Origin: Silene latifolia
Lineage: Eukaryota > Streptophyta > Magnoliopsida > Caryophyllales > Caryophyllaceae
DNA length: 64,000 bases
Direction of reading: 5' to 3'
Assembly (NCBI RefSeq): GCF_048544455.1
Contig: NC_133532.1
Coordinates: 15,192,948-15,256,947, forward strand
Under the pieces are notes generated by a model. It was given only the letters and a program-made list of their open reading frames with translations, was not told the origin of the DNA and ran no database searches. The translations under genes and the position numbers were made by a program. Position 1 is the first letter of the stretch. Every line of letters begins with the position of its first letter. This document shows, piece by piece, positions 43,967 through 55,040 of the stretch.

Positions 43967-44450
43967 CTTCTTCGTTCTGTGGATCCTCCCGTTCTCCTTT
44001 GTCTATTTCATCTGCCTTCCGGACAGAAGGCTCTAGCATATGTGCTATTGGAATGTTGGATAATTCTATTGGTTTGAATGTTGCCCCCAGAGTTGCTAAG
44101 GCATCTGCTTCCACGTTCTGATCCCTGGGGATCTGTTTAAGCTTGCAAGTTTCGAATTTCTGTTTTAACTCCTTTGCTGCTTTTAAGTATGCAATCATCT
44201 TCGAATCTCTGGCTATAAACTCGTCATTTACGTGGTTGACTATTAGTAAAGAGTCACTGGATATGCGCAGGTGCCTGACCCCTAACTCCAGAGCTAGCTT
44301 CATTCTCAATATCAAGGCCTCGTATTCTGTTTCATTGTTGGTTGCCTTGAATTCACATCTTACTGCTTGCGCTATCAGGTCTCCCTGTGGTGATCGCAGG
44401 ATTAATCCCACACCTGCCCCCCTTAGGTTGGAGGCTCCGTCAATATGCAT
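43967..44450 (-). pseudogene. Tat second RNase H domain
   Basis: The frame reads MHIDGASNLRGAGVGLIL (first catalytic Asp), TNNETEYEAL (catalytic Glu), ISSDSLLIVN (Asp) and RDQNVEADALATLG (last Asp). All four acidic residues are present. This archaeal-type RNase H between the usual RNase H and integrase marks Tat-lineage elements. It is separated by a frameshift from the RT frame and by the solo LTR from integrase. Confidence 0.85.
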
Positions 44451-45864
44451 CTGCCAGACCTATGTCTCTTTGCTTCCCTCTAAGGTGAGGATCTCCATAT
44501 CGCCCGGATTCGGATGGTGGGTGAAGTCCGACACGAAGTCGGCCCGGTGCTTGCGATTTGATTCTTTGTTCGGGGTCATACTGGATATCGTACCCACTGA
44601 GGTGTACAAACCATTTTGACATTCTACCTGATAGTTCAGGCTTCCTCATGATAGATTTTAGCGGGTAGTTGGTCACGACATGTATGATGTGGGACTCAAA
44701 ATAGGGGCGCAGTTTACGAGATGCTACTACCAATGCTAGTACTAACTTTTCAAGAGATGTGTACCTGGTCTCTGCCGGCAGCAGAGACTTGCTTACGTAG
44801 TATATCTTGCTTCGCTCTTTTTCCTGCTCTCGACCTGAACAAAGACTCATCGCCACCTCTGTGACGGCCAGGTTTAGGAATAGTGGTTCTCCTGGCTTCG
44901 ACTTCGATAGCAGCGGCGGGCTGCTGAGGTAGTGTTTCAGCTCTCTGAAGGCTTGCTCGTGATCCGAGGTCCATTCAAACTTCTGGCTTTTCCTTAGTAC
45001 GTCGTAAAACAGCCTGCATTTATCTGAAGATCTTGAAATGAACCTGTTCAGGGCTGCTACCTTTCCAACTAGTCTTTGAACATCTTTAGGCTTCTCAGGT
45101 GACTCTAGTTGTAAGACATCTTTGATCTGCTCGATGCTGGCCTCTATCCCTCTTTGAGTTACAATATAGCCTAAGAATTTGCCAGAAGATACTCCGAAGG
45201 TGCATTTAGATGGGTTTAACTTCATTTTGTACTCCCTGAGGGTGCTGAATGTTTCTGCCAGATGCCACATGTGATCTTTGGCTTTCTCTGATTTTACCAC
45301 TATGTCATCAATATATACCTCCATAGTTCTTCCTATCTGCTCTTTGAACATTCGGTTAACCAGCCTTTGATATGTGGAGCCTGCGTTCTTTAGGCCAAAT
45401 GACATGACGTTGTAGCAATATATTCCTCTTTCGGACATGAATGCCGTCTTCTCTTGATCTGCAGGATCCATCTTAATCTGATTGTATCCACTCCATGCGT
45501 CCAGGAATGTCAACATCTCATGTCCAGCTGTTGCGTCCACCATTGCATCAATATGAGGCAGCGGGAATGGATCTTTAGGGCATGCCTTGTTGAGGTCGGT
45601 GAAGTCCACACATACTCTCCACTTTCCATTCTTCTTAGGCACCACCACTACGTTAGACAGCCATTCTGGATATTTTACTTCTCTTATTTTCTTTGCTGCC
45701 AGCAGACTATCTACCTCTTGATTGATCACCTTGTTTCTTTCCGCTGCAAACTTCCTTCTTTTCTGCTGGATGGGTTTACACTTTGGGTCCACACTAAGCT
45801 TATGCGTTATGATGGACGGATCTATTCCTATCATGTCATCGTGTGACCATGCAAAACAATCCAT
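44440..45864 (-). pseudogene. Tat reverse transcriptase and first RNase H
   Basis: A 474-codon open frame. RT motifs: EVKYPEWLSNVVVVPKKNGK, RVCVDFTDLNKACPKDPFPL, the active site VYIDDIVVKS, KCTFGVSSGKFLGYIV. Then the RNase H: FLNLAVTEVAMS, KIYYVSKSL, ETRYTSLEKLVLAL, HIIHVVTNYPL. The expected Asp of the RNase H start appears as N in LFLNLAV, which may be a loss. The frame shifts near 44530 (after DPEQRIKSQA), so the C-terminal residues up to the stop are not native. Confidence 0.92.
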
Positions 45865-46027
45865 GTTATCCTGTAGGAACTTGATTAGTTCTTTGTCTCA
45901 AGCTTCCTGTGCATCCTGCTCCAATGAGCACGGTTCTTTCTGGGTGCAGCTTGTCCAGGTTGATTTGATCCAGCTCTTTTGCTGAGGGTTCGATGTATTC
46001 ATCCTGGATAGGCTGCTTCTGTAATTG

Positions 46028-46722
46028 CTATGCGGGAGGGCTGACAGTGCATTTAAGTGCCTTCTTATAGCAGCCTCTAGCTTCCTCCTGATCTCCTCTT
46101 ATTGTTTCTACTCCCCATGGTGTGGGGAACTTTATGCACTGGTGATATGTTGAGGCGACCGCTTTCATCTGGTGCAGCCATGGTCTTCCCAAGATGACAT
46201 TGTAGGTGGAGGGGCCGTCTATAACCAGGCACGACTTGCTTGTTGACTCCTCCCACATAGGTTGGGATGACTATCTCGCCCAATGAGTTGGTGTTTCCCC
46301 ACCGAAGCCTACTAGCGGAATAGTCTTCTTCGCAAATCCTTCTCGCTGAATCCCATGTTTTCTATGGTTTTCAGCATGATTAGGTTGACCGAGCTTCCTG
46401 TATCTACCAAGACCTTCCTGACTGTGCAATTGGCCATTGATAAGGTGATAATAAGTGTGTCGTGATGTTCTCGTTCGTCGTATGTATCTCCTTCATCAAA
46501 GCTGACCGCTGGTAGGTCGCTGTGAGAAATTATGCAAGACTTGGCTGGCCTGTCTCCTTTGGTCTCGGTGGCATGTCTCTTGGCTGCCGAGTATGTCGGC
46601 CCGCTTAAGTCCGAGCGCTTTGTTATCACGTTTATGATTTTGGTGCACGTGGGTGGGTCTGCAGGCTTGGCGGAGCCTACCTTATCTTGCTGCTTGCCCC
46701 CACGTGGTAATAGGTGGCTCAA
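46028..46722 (-). pseudogene. Tat protease region
   Basis: Contains the retroviral-type aspartic protease motif VLVDTGSSVNLI, then after a frameshift [16 protein letters not shown] and [10 protein letters not shown], the usual order in gypsy polyproteins. At least two frames are needed, so it is broken. Confidence 0.82.
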
Positions 46723-46767
46723 CTTTCCTTGTTCGTGCAGGCGCTTGATCTCTCTTCGTAATGTGTA

Positions 46768-48526
46768 TCAATCCTCAGTGTTGTGCCCAATATCACGGTG
46801 GAACTCACACTTCTTCTTGCTATCCTTTCTCCATGATTGCTCCCCTACTGGTGGGTTGGGCCACCTGACTCCATCTCCCATTTCCCTGAGTGCTTTCAGG
46901 ATTCCTCCGATACCTGTAGTGAACCCATACTCTGCTAGAGTAGGGAGCTGCTGATTTTCCTCGATTCTGTTGACTCCCCTTCCATATGGTCTGTACCTCT
47001 CATCCTTCTTGCTGGTGGTTTGCTTTCTTCCCGATTTCTCCATGGCTGAGGTACTAGAAATACTTGGCGTGCTAGGTAAGCTGGCTCTGGCTAGAATATC
47101 TTCCTCCAATCTGATTGCGGCGGCTGCCTTCTCTTGCACTGCCTCGAAACTATAGCAGGGATGCATAGTCAGCTGCTTGTATAGGTCGGAGTCATGGTGG
47201 AGGCCTCTTCTGAAGGCTTCTACTGCTGTTGAAACATCGCACTCTCGTCGCTACCTTTTCATTGTTGAATCTAGTATTGTACTCTTCTATGGTCTCTCCT
47301 ACCCCTTGGATGATCTGCATGGTCTCTGCGTGCTTCGTGGTTTTTCGCTTCGCTTGCGAATCGTTGAGTAAATGCGTTCACCAATTCGCAAATGTAGATA
47401 TCGACTGTTGGGCGTGCTCACAAACCATCGAAGTGCCTACCGCTAGGGTGGACCCAAATCCTTTGCACATGCAAGCCTCCTGGACTTGCCCTACAGCTGT
47501 TACTGTCATCATCTTCTGCTTGTACTGGCTTATATGATCAAAGGGATCTGCTGTGCCGTCGAAGAGGAGCATATTTGGATTTGTGAATCCCTTTGGCATG
47601 GTTGTGATGGATATGGTGTCCACGAATGGTGAGTCGGCATAGCTGTCTAGTGCTGCTTTCTCGAGTGAGGGTGACAATCCTGGGACCCGGCTTAGTATTT
47701 CTTTTAACTCCAAGTACTGCTGATTTGTTATGCTGCCTTAGTTCGGAGTCCGTCTATCAGCCGCCTGCTGATTCAATATACTGCCTCCTGATCCGAGCTC
47801 TTGAAGGTTCTGATGTGTTCCCGCTGCTAGAGGAGTTGTTGTAACGACTGTCCCCTGCTGCCAGTTCACTTGGTTCGACTCGGATCCTGCTCCAGGTGTC
47901 TGGTCTATCGTGGCTGGGTTGCTGACGGGGACGCCACCTGCTTATGTTTCCACACAGCTAGTCACAGGCCAGTTACCCGGCGTGAGGTATCCCAGCCCTT
48001 GTGGGGTTATCCTTCCATCTGATGGTATTGTGGACAGATCCAGTCTCGTTATCAGCTCAGCCGGTATCTGTCGAAGTGGATTTCTGCTGCCTGATGCTCC
48101 CTGCGTCAGATCTACCAGTGGAGACCTTCCCACGTCTGCCCTGCTTGCTGGGGTGGCAGACTGCTGTTTCAGGATGTCTATCTGCGCCCAGAGCTCTCTG
48201 TCCCTCTTTCTTGCTTCAGCTTCAGCTTTGTTCTGATCTTCTCTCATGTTTTCCATGGCTTTCTGGAGATTCTCTACGCCAGTGAGCAAGATTTGTGTGG
48301 GACTAGGTGGTGGGGTGATGCCTGAGCTCGACATTCCTTTATCTGATCTGGCCTGGGTTGCGACAGCAGGAGTCCTAGTAGGTAGAGAGGTTTTTGCTGT
48401 AGGTATGATTCTTGGGGTGTGTCCGGGAGCCTGTGTAGCCACTGTTGATGCCGGATTTTGAGTAGAGAGCGGTGGTGGCGATGGCTGTCTGCTCCCTGAC
48501 ACGGCGTCCGATGCTTGCTTATCCAT
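46768..48526 (-). pseudogene. Tat gag, frameshifted
   Basis: The frame from 48526 to 47942 holds a Pro/Ser-rich N-terminus and a charged helix (LQKAMENMREDQNKAEAEAR). The sequence continues in other frames to the gag core (PKGFTNPNMLLFDGTADPF, DHISQYKQKM) at 47713-47378, then ARRDHAD-type sequence. It ends with a segment reading KKKCEFHRDIGHNTEDC near 46768, which is the zinc-knuckle-like end of Tat gag. At least three frame changes are needed, so it is dead. Confidence 0.82.
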
Positions 48527-48562
48527 TGTGTATCTAGAGTATCAACGATTGATGACCACAAT

Positions 48563-48583
48563 GCCCCACGGTGGGCGCCAAAC
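48563..48583 (-). promoter_or_regulatory. Primer-binding site of the Tat element
   Basis: On the minus strand after the 5' LTR: GTTTGGCGCCCACCGTGGGG. The TGGCGCCC core suits Tat-type elements and sets the orientation. Confidence 0.87.
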
Positions 48584-49259
48584 TGTTTAGGTATTTTTTA
48601 CCAAGGTGATTGATTAGGGTCAATGCGGTCTTACTCGTTGGTTGGCCGTATGATTGTTCGTGTGTTGATGCGTAAATAAAGAAATAAAGTACGAAATGTA
48701 AATTAACACGTGAGATTTGGTGACGCGAAAAACCCAATGTGGGAACAACCGCGGGAGGGACGGTACCCTGCCAAATATCGCACTATACTTGAATAGGAGG
48801 ATGATTACAACTGAAACGTAAAGCTAATCCTGCTGGCGTGTGGCGTCAGGCCTGCAAGATCTTGGACGGATGTATGCTTGGGTATGTTAATGCCTTGGTG
48901 TAAGTATGTGCGCGGATGTGTTGTTGAATGTCCTTCTTGATTTGCTTCCTTGGCTATTTATAGGGTAAGAACCCTAGATATGTCCTACTTTGATTATGGA
49001 AAGGGAATATAATTTCCATAAGAATTCTTTCCATACTCGGCCGCCTTCCCCAATTCTCCCTGATCTCCCTAACTTCTCCCTAACTTCTCCCTAACTCGTC
49101 TTTCCTTAATCCTGACGTCTCCTATGATGGGCCCATGGTCTTCTTTCAGCCCGTTCCCCCTTTTCCTAACCACGGGCTTCCTTCCTCCTTATCACTCCTC
49201 CCATAGCCTTTTATTTTATTAAGTGGGCCTTCCTTATTATGCTATTTTTAGCCCAAACA
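48584..49259 (-). repeat. 5' LTR of the Tat element
   Basis: 676 bp, pair of 31440-32104. TGTTTAGG...CCAAACA on the plus strand. No CTCGATCGAG cluster is present, unlike the nested elements. Confidence 0.92.
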
Positions 49260-49264
49260 GGTAC

Positions 49265-51334
49265 CCAAGTAGTAAGAAAGGTTGGAAGCTTTATGACCTC
49301 GAGACCGAATCTTTTTATGTCTCTCGTGATGTTATTTTCCATGAAGCCTCTTTTCCGTTTGCTGTTGCTTCTAACCCACAACCCGGGACTATCCCGGATC
49401 CTACTCCTACTCCGTACCTCTCGGATGAGCCATTTAATGGGCTCGATGATACGGGTGATCAACCCGAGCCTGTACCAGATACGGGTACTGCTGACCCTGA
49501 CCCGGTAGTCTCCTCGGCCACGGGTACTGATGCCGCTCCAGCTGCTTCTACTGATGTGTCCCTTAATGATACATTGACAGCCGAAATGGGTAAAGGACGA
49601 CGTATTAAATTTCCAAATTCTCGCCTCCGTGGTTATGTTTTCGACACCGCTCATAGTCCGTCCCCTTCTTCTAGCCCACCTAGCTCTCCAACGTCCTCCT
49701 CAGGTACGCCATACAATTTAGCTAATTTTGTCAATTGTGACTCTTTTTCGTCCAAACACCGTGCCTTTCTTGCAGCAGTCACCGATGGCATTGAGCCTCC
49801 CTCATTTAAAGAAGCTATTCGTGATCCTGACTGGTGTGCCGCAATGAAGTTAGAAATCGATGCTCTTGAACGCAATAATACTTGGGAATTGACTGACCTC
49901 CCATCAGACAAGAAAGCTCTTGGATGTCGATGGGTGTACAAAATTAAATACAAGTCCGATGGCACTATTGAGCGTCTCAAAGCCAAACTTGTTGTTTTCG
50001 GGAATCACCAAGTCGAAGGATTAGATTATGGAGAGACATTCGCTCCCGTTGTTAAGATGGGTACGATTCATGCTTTCCTTGCTGTTGCTGCTATCCATAA
50101 ATGGGAGTTACACCAAATGGATGTCCATAATGCATTCTTACATGGCGATTTGAATGAAGAAGTCTATATGCGTTTACCTCCTGGTTTCAACCATGGCAAG
50201 GAAGGTAAAGTTTGCCGTCTCAAAAAGTCCCTATATGGTCTTCGCCAAGCTCCTAGATGTTGGTTTGCTAAACTTACCTCTGCCCTTAAATCTTACGGTT
50301 TCACTCAATCCTACTCCTACTCCGATTACTCTTTATTTTCCTATCAGCAAGGCAATGTTCGTCTCTTTACTCTTATTTATGTTGACGACTTGGTCATTGC
50401 TGGTAATGACTCTTCCGCTGTTGCACAATTTAAGGAATATTTGGGGACTTGTTTCAATATGAAGGATATGGGAGTGTTAAAATATTTCTTGGGTCTTGAA
50501 GTATCCCGAAGTGCAGAAGGTATTTACGTCTCTCAACGTAAATATGCTCTTGATATTATTTCTGAAACCGGGTTACTTGGCTCCAAACCGGCCACTACGC
50601 CGATCGAGCAACACCACAAACTTGATGAAGCTACTGATGACATTCTCAAAGATGTCGAGTCCTACCGTCGTCTTGTTGGTCGGTTAGTATACCTCTCGGT
50701 GACTCGCCCTGATTTGACATATGCTGTTCATATTTTGTCACGATTTTTGCACCAACCTCGTTCCGTTCATATGGATGCCGCTTTACGAGTGGTTCGTTAT
50801 CTCAAAGCCAGTCCTGGTCAAGGCATTCTTTTACGGGCTGATGGTGATCTTACGCTCACCGGTTGGTGTGACTCGGATTGGGGCACATGTGCGCTATCCC
50901 GACGTTCTATTACAGGATGGTATATTTTTCTAGGTGGCTCCCCTATCTCATGGAAAACCCGTAGACAACACACGGTTTCCTTGTTGTCCACCGAAGCCGA
51001 GTATCGTGCTATGGCTAATATTGTGTGTGAATTGAAGTGGCTAAAAAGTCTTCTTGCTGATTTTGGTGTCTCTTTGTCTCGGCCCATGGTTGTGTTTTCT
51101 GATAGTCAGTCCGCTCTTCAGCTTGCGAGTAATCCGGTGTTTCATGAGCGCACAAAACACATTGAAATTGATTGTCATTTCGTGCGCGACGCTATCACTG
51201 AAGGGCTCATTTCTATATCTCACGTTTCTACTAAAGATCAACTTGCGGATATTCTTACCAAAGCCTTGGGTGCTCCGCAATTTCTTGCTCTTCTGCGCAA
51301 GCTGGGCACTCTCGATCTCCATGCTCCAGCTTGA
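49265..51334 (+). pseudogene. Copia pol, second half: integrase end, RT, RNase H
   Basis: Continues FVGY with PSSKKGWKLYDLETESFYVS. It has a Pro/Ser-rich linker, then RT: FKEAIRDPDWCAAMKLEIDA, CRWVYKIKYK, QMDVHNAFLHGDLNEEVYM, LYGLRQAPR and the active site YVDDLVIAGND. RNase H: LTGWCDSDWGTC, STEAEYRAMA, KHIEIDCHF, DILTKAL. This half is one open frame of about 690 codons. The stop at 51332-51334 leads straight into the G-run polypurine tract. Confidence 0.93.
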
Positions 51335-51335
51335 G

Positions 51336-51352
51336 AGGGGGGGGGGGGGGGG
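51336..51352 (+). promoter_or_regulatory. Polypurine tract of the copia element
   Basis: A run of about 17 G directly before the 3' LTR. It is the primer for plus-strand DNA synthesis. The length is unusual and prone to slippage or miscalling. Confidence 0.8.
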
Positions 51353-51353
51353 G

Positions 51354-51524
51354 TATTAGGAATATATTATTGTGTAAATCTTATGGTTGCTATTATTATG
51401 TTATTCCTAGTATATTTCCGATATCCTAGCCTTAATTGTGGGATACGGTTATCATTCTGTAACTATAAAGGCATATTATGCCAAAGCTAATAACACACAC
51501 AATTCCCCATATAATTCCTTAATA
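51354..51524 (+). repeat. 3' LTR of the copia element
   Basis: 171 bp, pair of 28922-29092, ending TTCCTTAATA. The right target duplication ATAA follows at 51525-51528, cut by a Helitron. Confidence 0.92.
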
Positions 51525-51528
51525 ATAA

Positions 51529-53247
51529 CTAGTATAGTTCTCGTGCTACAACACGGTATTTTTTAGATTTGTTTTATAAAGAAATTTTCTTATTAAATTA
51601 ATTGTATAAATTAACTATACTTGGAGTTTAATGTTATAATGTACGGAATACTAAATATAATCTTAGTAAGAGATAGAAAACGAAAGTTTACCACCACTAA
51701 AAGACACACTTTATAAGTTATTTTTGTCTGAAACTGTTTTTACTTTACCATTAAAAATAACAATATAATGTTATATCGTTATATGATATGACATAAAATA
51801 AAATTAAGTGATGTAAGATCTAATTAAAATGCGTATTACTTTATAACGAAAATAGGTAAAAACAGTATACTACGCATTTAAAAAGACAATTTATAAATAA
51901 TTAACTAATATTTATTATTTTTATTTTTTATTTACATAAAAAATTGTTACGTCATAGAAAACCATATTTTGAGTCTAACTGATGAAGAATCCCCCTTAAA
52001 CTAAAAGAATAAGAAATCTTCAATATTTTCCCGCCTAAATGAAAATTACTCTATAATTGGGCTTAAATTATGTCATATGTACAATTGGGCCTAACTGTTT
52101 AGTTTAGTAAATTTATAATTCTAACCTATTCTAGCCTATTTTTTTCCTTATACTTTAACTTATTATCTATCTTTGCTTAATACTATGTGAAACCTTTAAA
52201 TTTCGGTTAATTTTTTTATTTAACATCCCCCTTAAACTAAAAGAATAAGAAATCTCTAAAGTTTTCCCGCCTAAATGAATTAGGCTATAAATGGGCTTCA
52301 TAACATCATATATACAACTGGGTCATCCTGATTAATTTTGACTTATGTTATAAATGGGCTTCATAATATCATATCTACAACTGGATCATACTGATTAATT
52401 TCATACAATAATTATATACCATTTAAAAAAGGGGATGATATTTTTTAAATTTGCATAGACATATTAATATGATATTCTTATTTTATTACATACATGAAAT
52501 TACACTAATTATATGTACAATGTGATAGAAATATTTTATTATTATTATTATTTTTAAAACTAAACATTATGGCCAAGAATATTTTTTTAAGAAACATTTT
52601 CTAATTAGTTCTATTTTTCTATCTTTTGATACAAACGTAGGTTAAGAGTATTCATAAATAATTGTTATTACTTCTAAGAAGAAAAACTTATGATAAATTT
52701 TTTCTTACACTTTAATTTAATATTTATCGTCTTTGCTCCATGCTATAAGAAAACTTAAATTTTGGTTAATTTTTTTTAGTTATTTATATAACGCCTTTAG
52801 TGGATATAATGATATAATTAAAAACAATTTTTTTTTAAAACAAAGTTACTGACAATCTTATACGGAATAAAAGTGTTGAACAATCTCTTTTCTAGCTCTT
52901 AATACATAATATTATTAATAGTAAATTTTATAATTAAATTTCAAATGCACTTAAATACCAATAGTATAATTGTTAAATTCTCTAATATTTCTATCTAAAA
53001 AACCGCGCATTTGCGCGGGATCTATACTAGTAATACTATAAAAAGGAGATTTGCGTAACTTTAGAGTGTAACTGATGAAGGATAACATTTATGGAAATGA
53101 TTATATACTAATAAATTAGGGATAATAACTGTTTTTTGTAAAAGAGGTAAATATAAATGTAATATTGTTTCCATATATAGTTTTGAGAGTTATTTTCTTA
53201 GGCGGGAAAACTACTAAGAGTTTTTATTCTCTTAGTAGGGGGGTGGA
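51529..53247 (-). mobile_element. Helitron inserted in the copia target duplication
   Basis: Minus-strand 3' end at 51529: hairpin CGTGTTGTAGCACG, then AACTATACTAG. 5' end at 53247: TCCACCCCCCTACTAAGAG. Flanking bases are A (51528) and T (53248), the Helitron target. Joining 51528 to 53248 recreates ATAA|T and the paralogous host sequence GAAAATTCACA, so both ends are exact. No Rep/helicase gene. Confidence 0.82.
51990..53030 (+). mobile_element. Inner Helitron with two 5' ends
   Basis: 3' end at 53030: perfect hairpin CCGCGCA/TGCGCGG, then GATCTATACTAG, followed by T. Two 5' ends starting TCCCCCTTAAACTAAAAGAA lie at 51990 and 52226, each preceded by A. The segments after the two ends are similar (CCCGCCTAAATGAA; TTTNGGTTAATTTTTT), so the 5' part is duplicated. 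The element lies inside the Helitron at 51529-53247 in the opposite orientation. It is non-autonomous. Confidence 0.72.
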
Positions 53248-53480
53248 TGAAAATTCACAATGAAAACGCAATTGTATTACTGGATTCCACTTTAAAATCG
53301 TCCTACAAGAAAAGCATACACAACCAATACATCGTCGAAAAAAAGCTTTACTAAGCCATGTTCCGTGGAGTTGGGTCAGGTACTAGACTACTAGGAAAGT
53401 TTGCGTCCATTGACAGAAGTTTTTGATAAGAAGAACAAATAAAAGGATGATAAAAAGCAATTGACAGAGAAGTTTAGAGT
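53248..53480. repeat. F-box flank duplicate, right half
   Basis: 53248-53340 continues the host sequence cut at 28921 (compare 13308-13400: GAAAATTCACAAAGAAAACG). 53430-53475 matches 26835-26880 (GATAAGAAGA... and AAAGGATGATAAAAAGCAAT). Confidence 0.65.
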
Positions 53481-53527
53481 GTTATTGAACAAACCTTTTT
53501 TTGTGAATTGGTGTTTGCGGTTTAAAA

Positions 53528-53740
53528 AAGGAAAAAAATATGTTGTAGCCAGGAGTTGAACCTGGAAACTCTAAACTCGAGGATTTGCCAATGTGCTACT
53601 ACAACTTCGTTGGTTATTTCAAGGAAATATAAAAAGATATGTAAAATTGGAAGGCCCATAAGATGGCTTACCTTATGTTCAGGGCAGATCATGCATATCC
53701 GGTTACAAATATTTGTGATATCCAATATTAATCGATTGGA
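53528..53740 (-). repeat. Dispersed repeat with tRNA-like segment
   Basis: On the minus strand TAGCACATTGG matches a pol III A box and GGTTCAACTCC a B box. GTTGTAG and CTACAAC could pair as a 7-bp acceptor stem, and CCAGG/CCTGG as a T stem. At about 64 nt the segment is too short for a normal tRNA. Related copies lie at 54787-54853 and 26885-26930. The part 53630-53740 recurs at 57815-57930 (GATATGTAAAATTGGAAGGC). Confidence 0.55.
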
Positions 53741-54786
53741 TGGGGATGTGTATCTATTAGGATATTAGGCCCATTAGGGCCGGCTATTGTGTAGGGTTTA
53801 CAGTATTAGGGTTTGGATTTCGGTACTATAAATACATGTATTGTTATCATAAGATTTCGGTACTATAAATACATGTATTAGGTTTCATAATTTATTTGAA
53901 CGATTAAGTTTAAAAAAGTCGTGATTTGATTTCATGAATTTAGTTGTAATGCTACCCACCTATTGTAGATTTGTAGCCGGGTTTGAAAGATTAAGTTTGA
54001 GACGTTATCATGTTCGTCATCTTATACGAAAACTTCCTTTCGGTTTCTTATAACAATGATCTCTACAAAAAAAAAATATATGTCCCATTTACACGTTTTT
54101 ATATTTACCTATTTTTTTTAGATTATTCTATCACATAAAGCTTATTAATATAAGAAAATTGCTCATTAATATCCCGTTTAAATTGCGTACAATCTCGATT
54201 CTCTGAGAAAAGTGAGAATAGGGCCGTCAAGTCGCAAGATCGTTAAATTGTGTTATGATTCGAACGATTATTTCAAAATAATTGAACATAAGATCTTAAA
54301 ATTTGAAGATTTTACTCGTAACATCGAGATTGAGCCTGGTATTTACTTCGAGTCGTAAAATCATACTAACGTAAGATATGAATCGAGATTCTGACAATAA
54401 TATGATGGAATATTATAAAGTACTCCGTATAAAAAAAACGAAATTCATAATTTGAGTTCAAGGGGTCGATATAACATTTCAGTCATCAACTTAGCCTCAT
54501 GTTTTGTTTAAATAAATCTTGTGCTTGACAATGCAAGATGCTAATAAGCTTGTACACTTGAGATTAGAAATGCCATTGATGCTTTGATTAAGGATTTTTA
54601 AAGAATCCGTACAGCCGTACATGATACCAGCTTCATTGCTATAGCTAAGTTCATCAGGTCATGACTCTTTTCTTCGCTAATAAACGTAGCAAGCTTCTTG
54701 ACCTATCTGTAAAATAGGTCGAGCTAGTCGAAAAGTCTCAAAGTTTGCTAGAATATTTATTACTCCCTGTATAAATGTAAAAGTAG
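53741..54786. other. Non-coding DNA with small duplications
   Basis: No gene visible. A 26-bp unit (ATTTCGGTACTATAAATACA...) occurs at 53817-53842 and 53854-53879. 54218-54455 resembles 57126-57320. Confidence 0.5.
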
Positions 54787-55040
54787 AAATATGTTGTAGC
54801 CAGGAATTGAACCTAAATCTCTAAGTCAGAGGATTTGCCAATGTGCTATGACAACTTTCTTATTTAATTCAAGGAAATATATTAGATATAATTTAATTTT
54901 CTAGATGATTAAGTATCATCATACTATAAGGGTTAGGATTAAAAAGAGTTTAAACACAAGCTCCCTTCCTTTTTAGGAAACTTTTATACAAACACATCTA
55001 CCCGCTTACCCTTATATTTTGTTCTTAGAAATTACGACGT
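54787..55040. repeat. Dispersed repeat, copy without the inverted-repeat insert
   Basis: Related to 26885-26955 joined to 28010-28090: TTTGCCAATGTGCTA, AAGGAAATATATTA, then TTAGGATTAAAAAGAGTTTA and AGCTCCCTTCCTTTT. It starts with the tRNA-like segment. It lacks the element found at 26960-28010. Confidence 0.6.

Larger units (their letters stand above)
31440..49259 (-). mobile_element. Ty3/gypsy Tat-type retrotransposon inside copia pol
   Basis: LTRs at 31440-32104 and 48584-49259 with a 5-bp duplication GGTAC (31435-31439 and 49260-49264). Read on the minus strand the order is primer site, gag, protease, RT, RNase H, a second RNase H, integrase, extra antisense ORF, 3' LTR. The second RNase H and the TGGCGCCC primer site point to the Tat lineage (Retand/Grande-like), an inference. 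Two further elements are nested in it. Without them it is about 10.8 kb. Several frameshifts make it non-functional. Confidence 0.92.
28922..51524 (+). mobile_element. Ty1/copia retrotransposon, host of a large nested insertion
   Basis: 171-bp LTRs at 28922-29092 and 51354-51524, a Met primer site, gag and pol in the plus orientation, and a polypurine tract. Without the 17.8-kb insert (31440-49259) and one GGTAC it is about 4.8 kb, normal for copia. The target duplication is ATAAT: left copy 28917-28921, right copy ATAA at 51525-51528 with its T displaced to 53248 by a Helitron. LTR ends are TA...CA or TA...TA instead of TG...CA. By eye the LTRs differ at three positions. Confidence 0.93.

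Noticed and set aside
45454..45846. Open frames on the plus strand opposite the Tat RT
   Set aside because: Shadows of the RT frame; no domain and no splice structure, unlike the extra ORF at 32456.
49211..49654. 147-codon minus-strand frame
   Set aside because: Shadow of the copia pol linker.
53528..53612. A functional tRNA gene
   Set aside because: About 64 nt with a poor D arm and a weak anticodon stem; homology extends past the ends.
53780..53820. Interstitial telomere repeats (TTTAGGG-like words)
   Set aside because: Only two or three imperfect units, no array.
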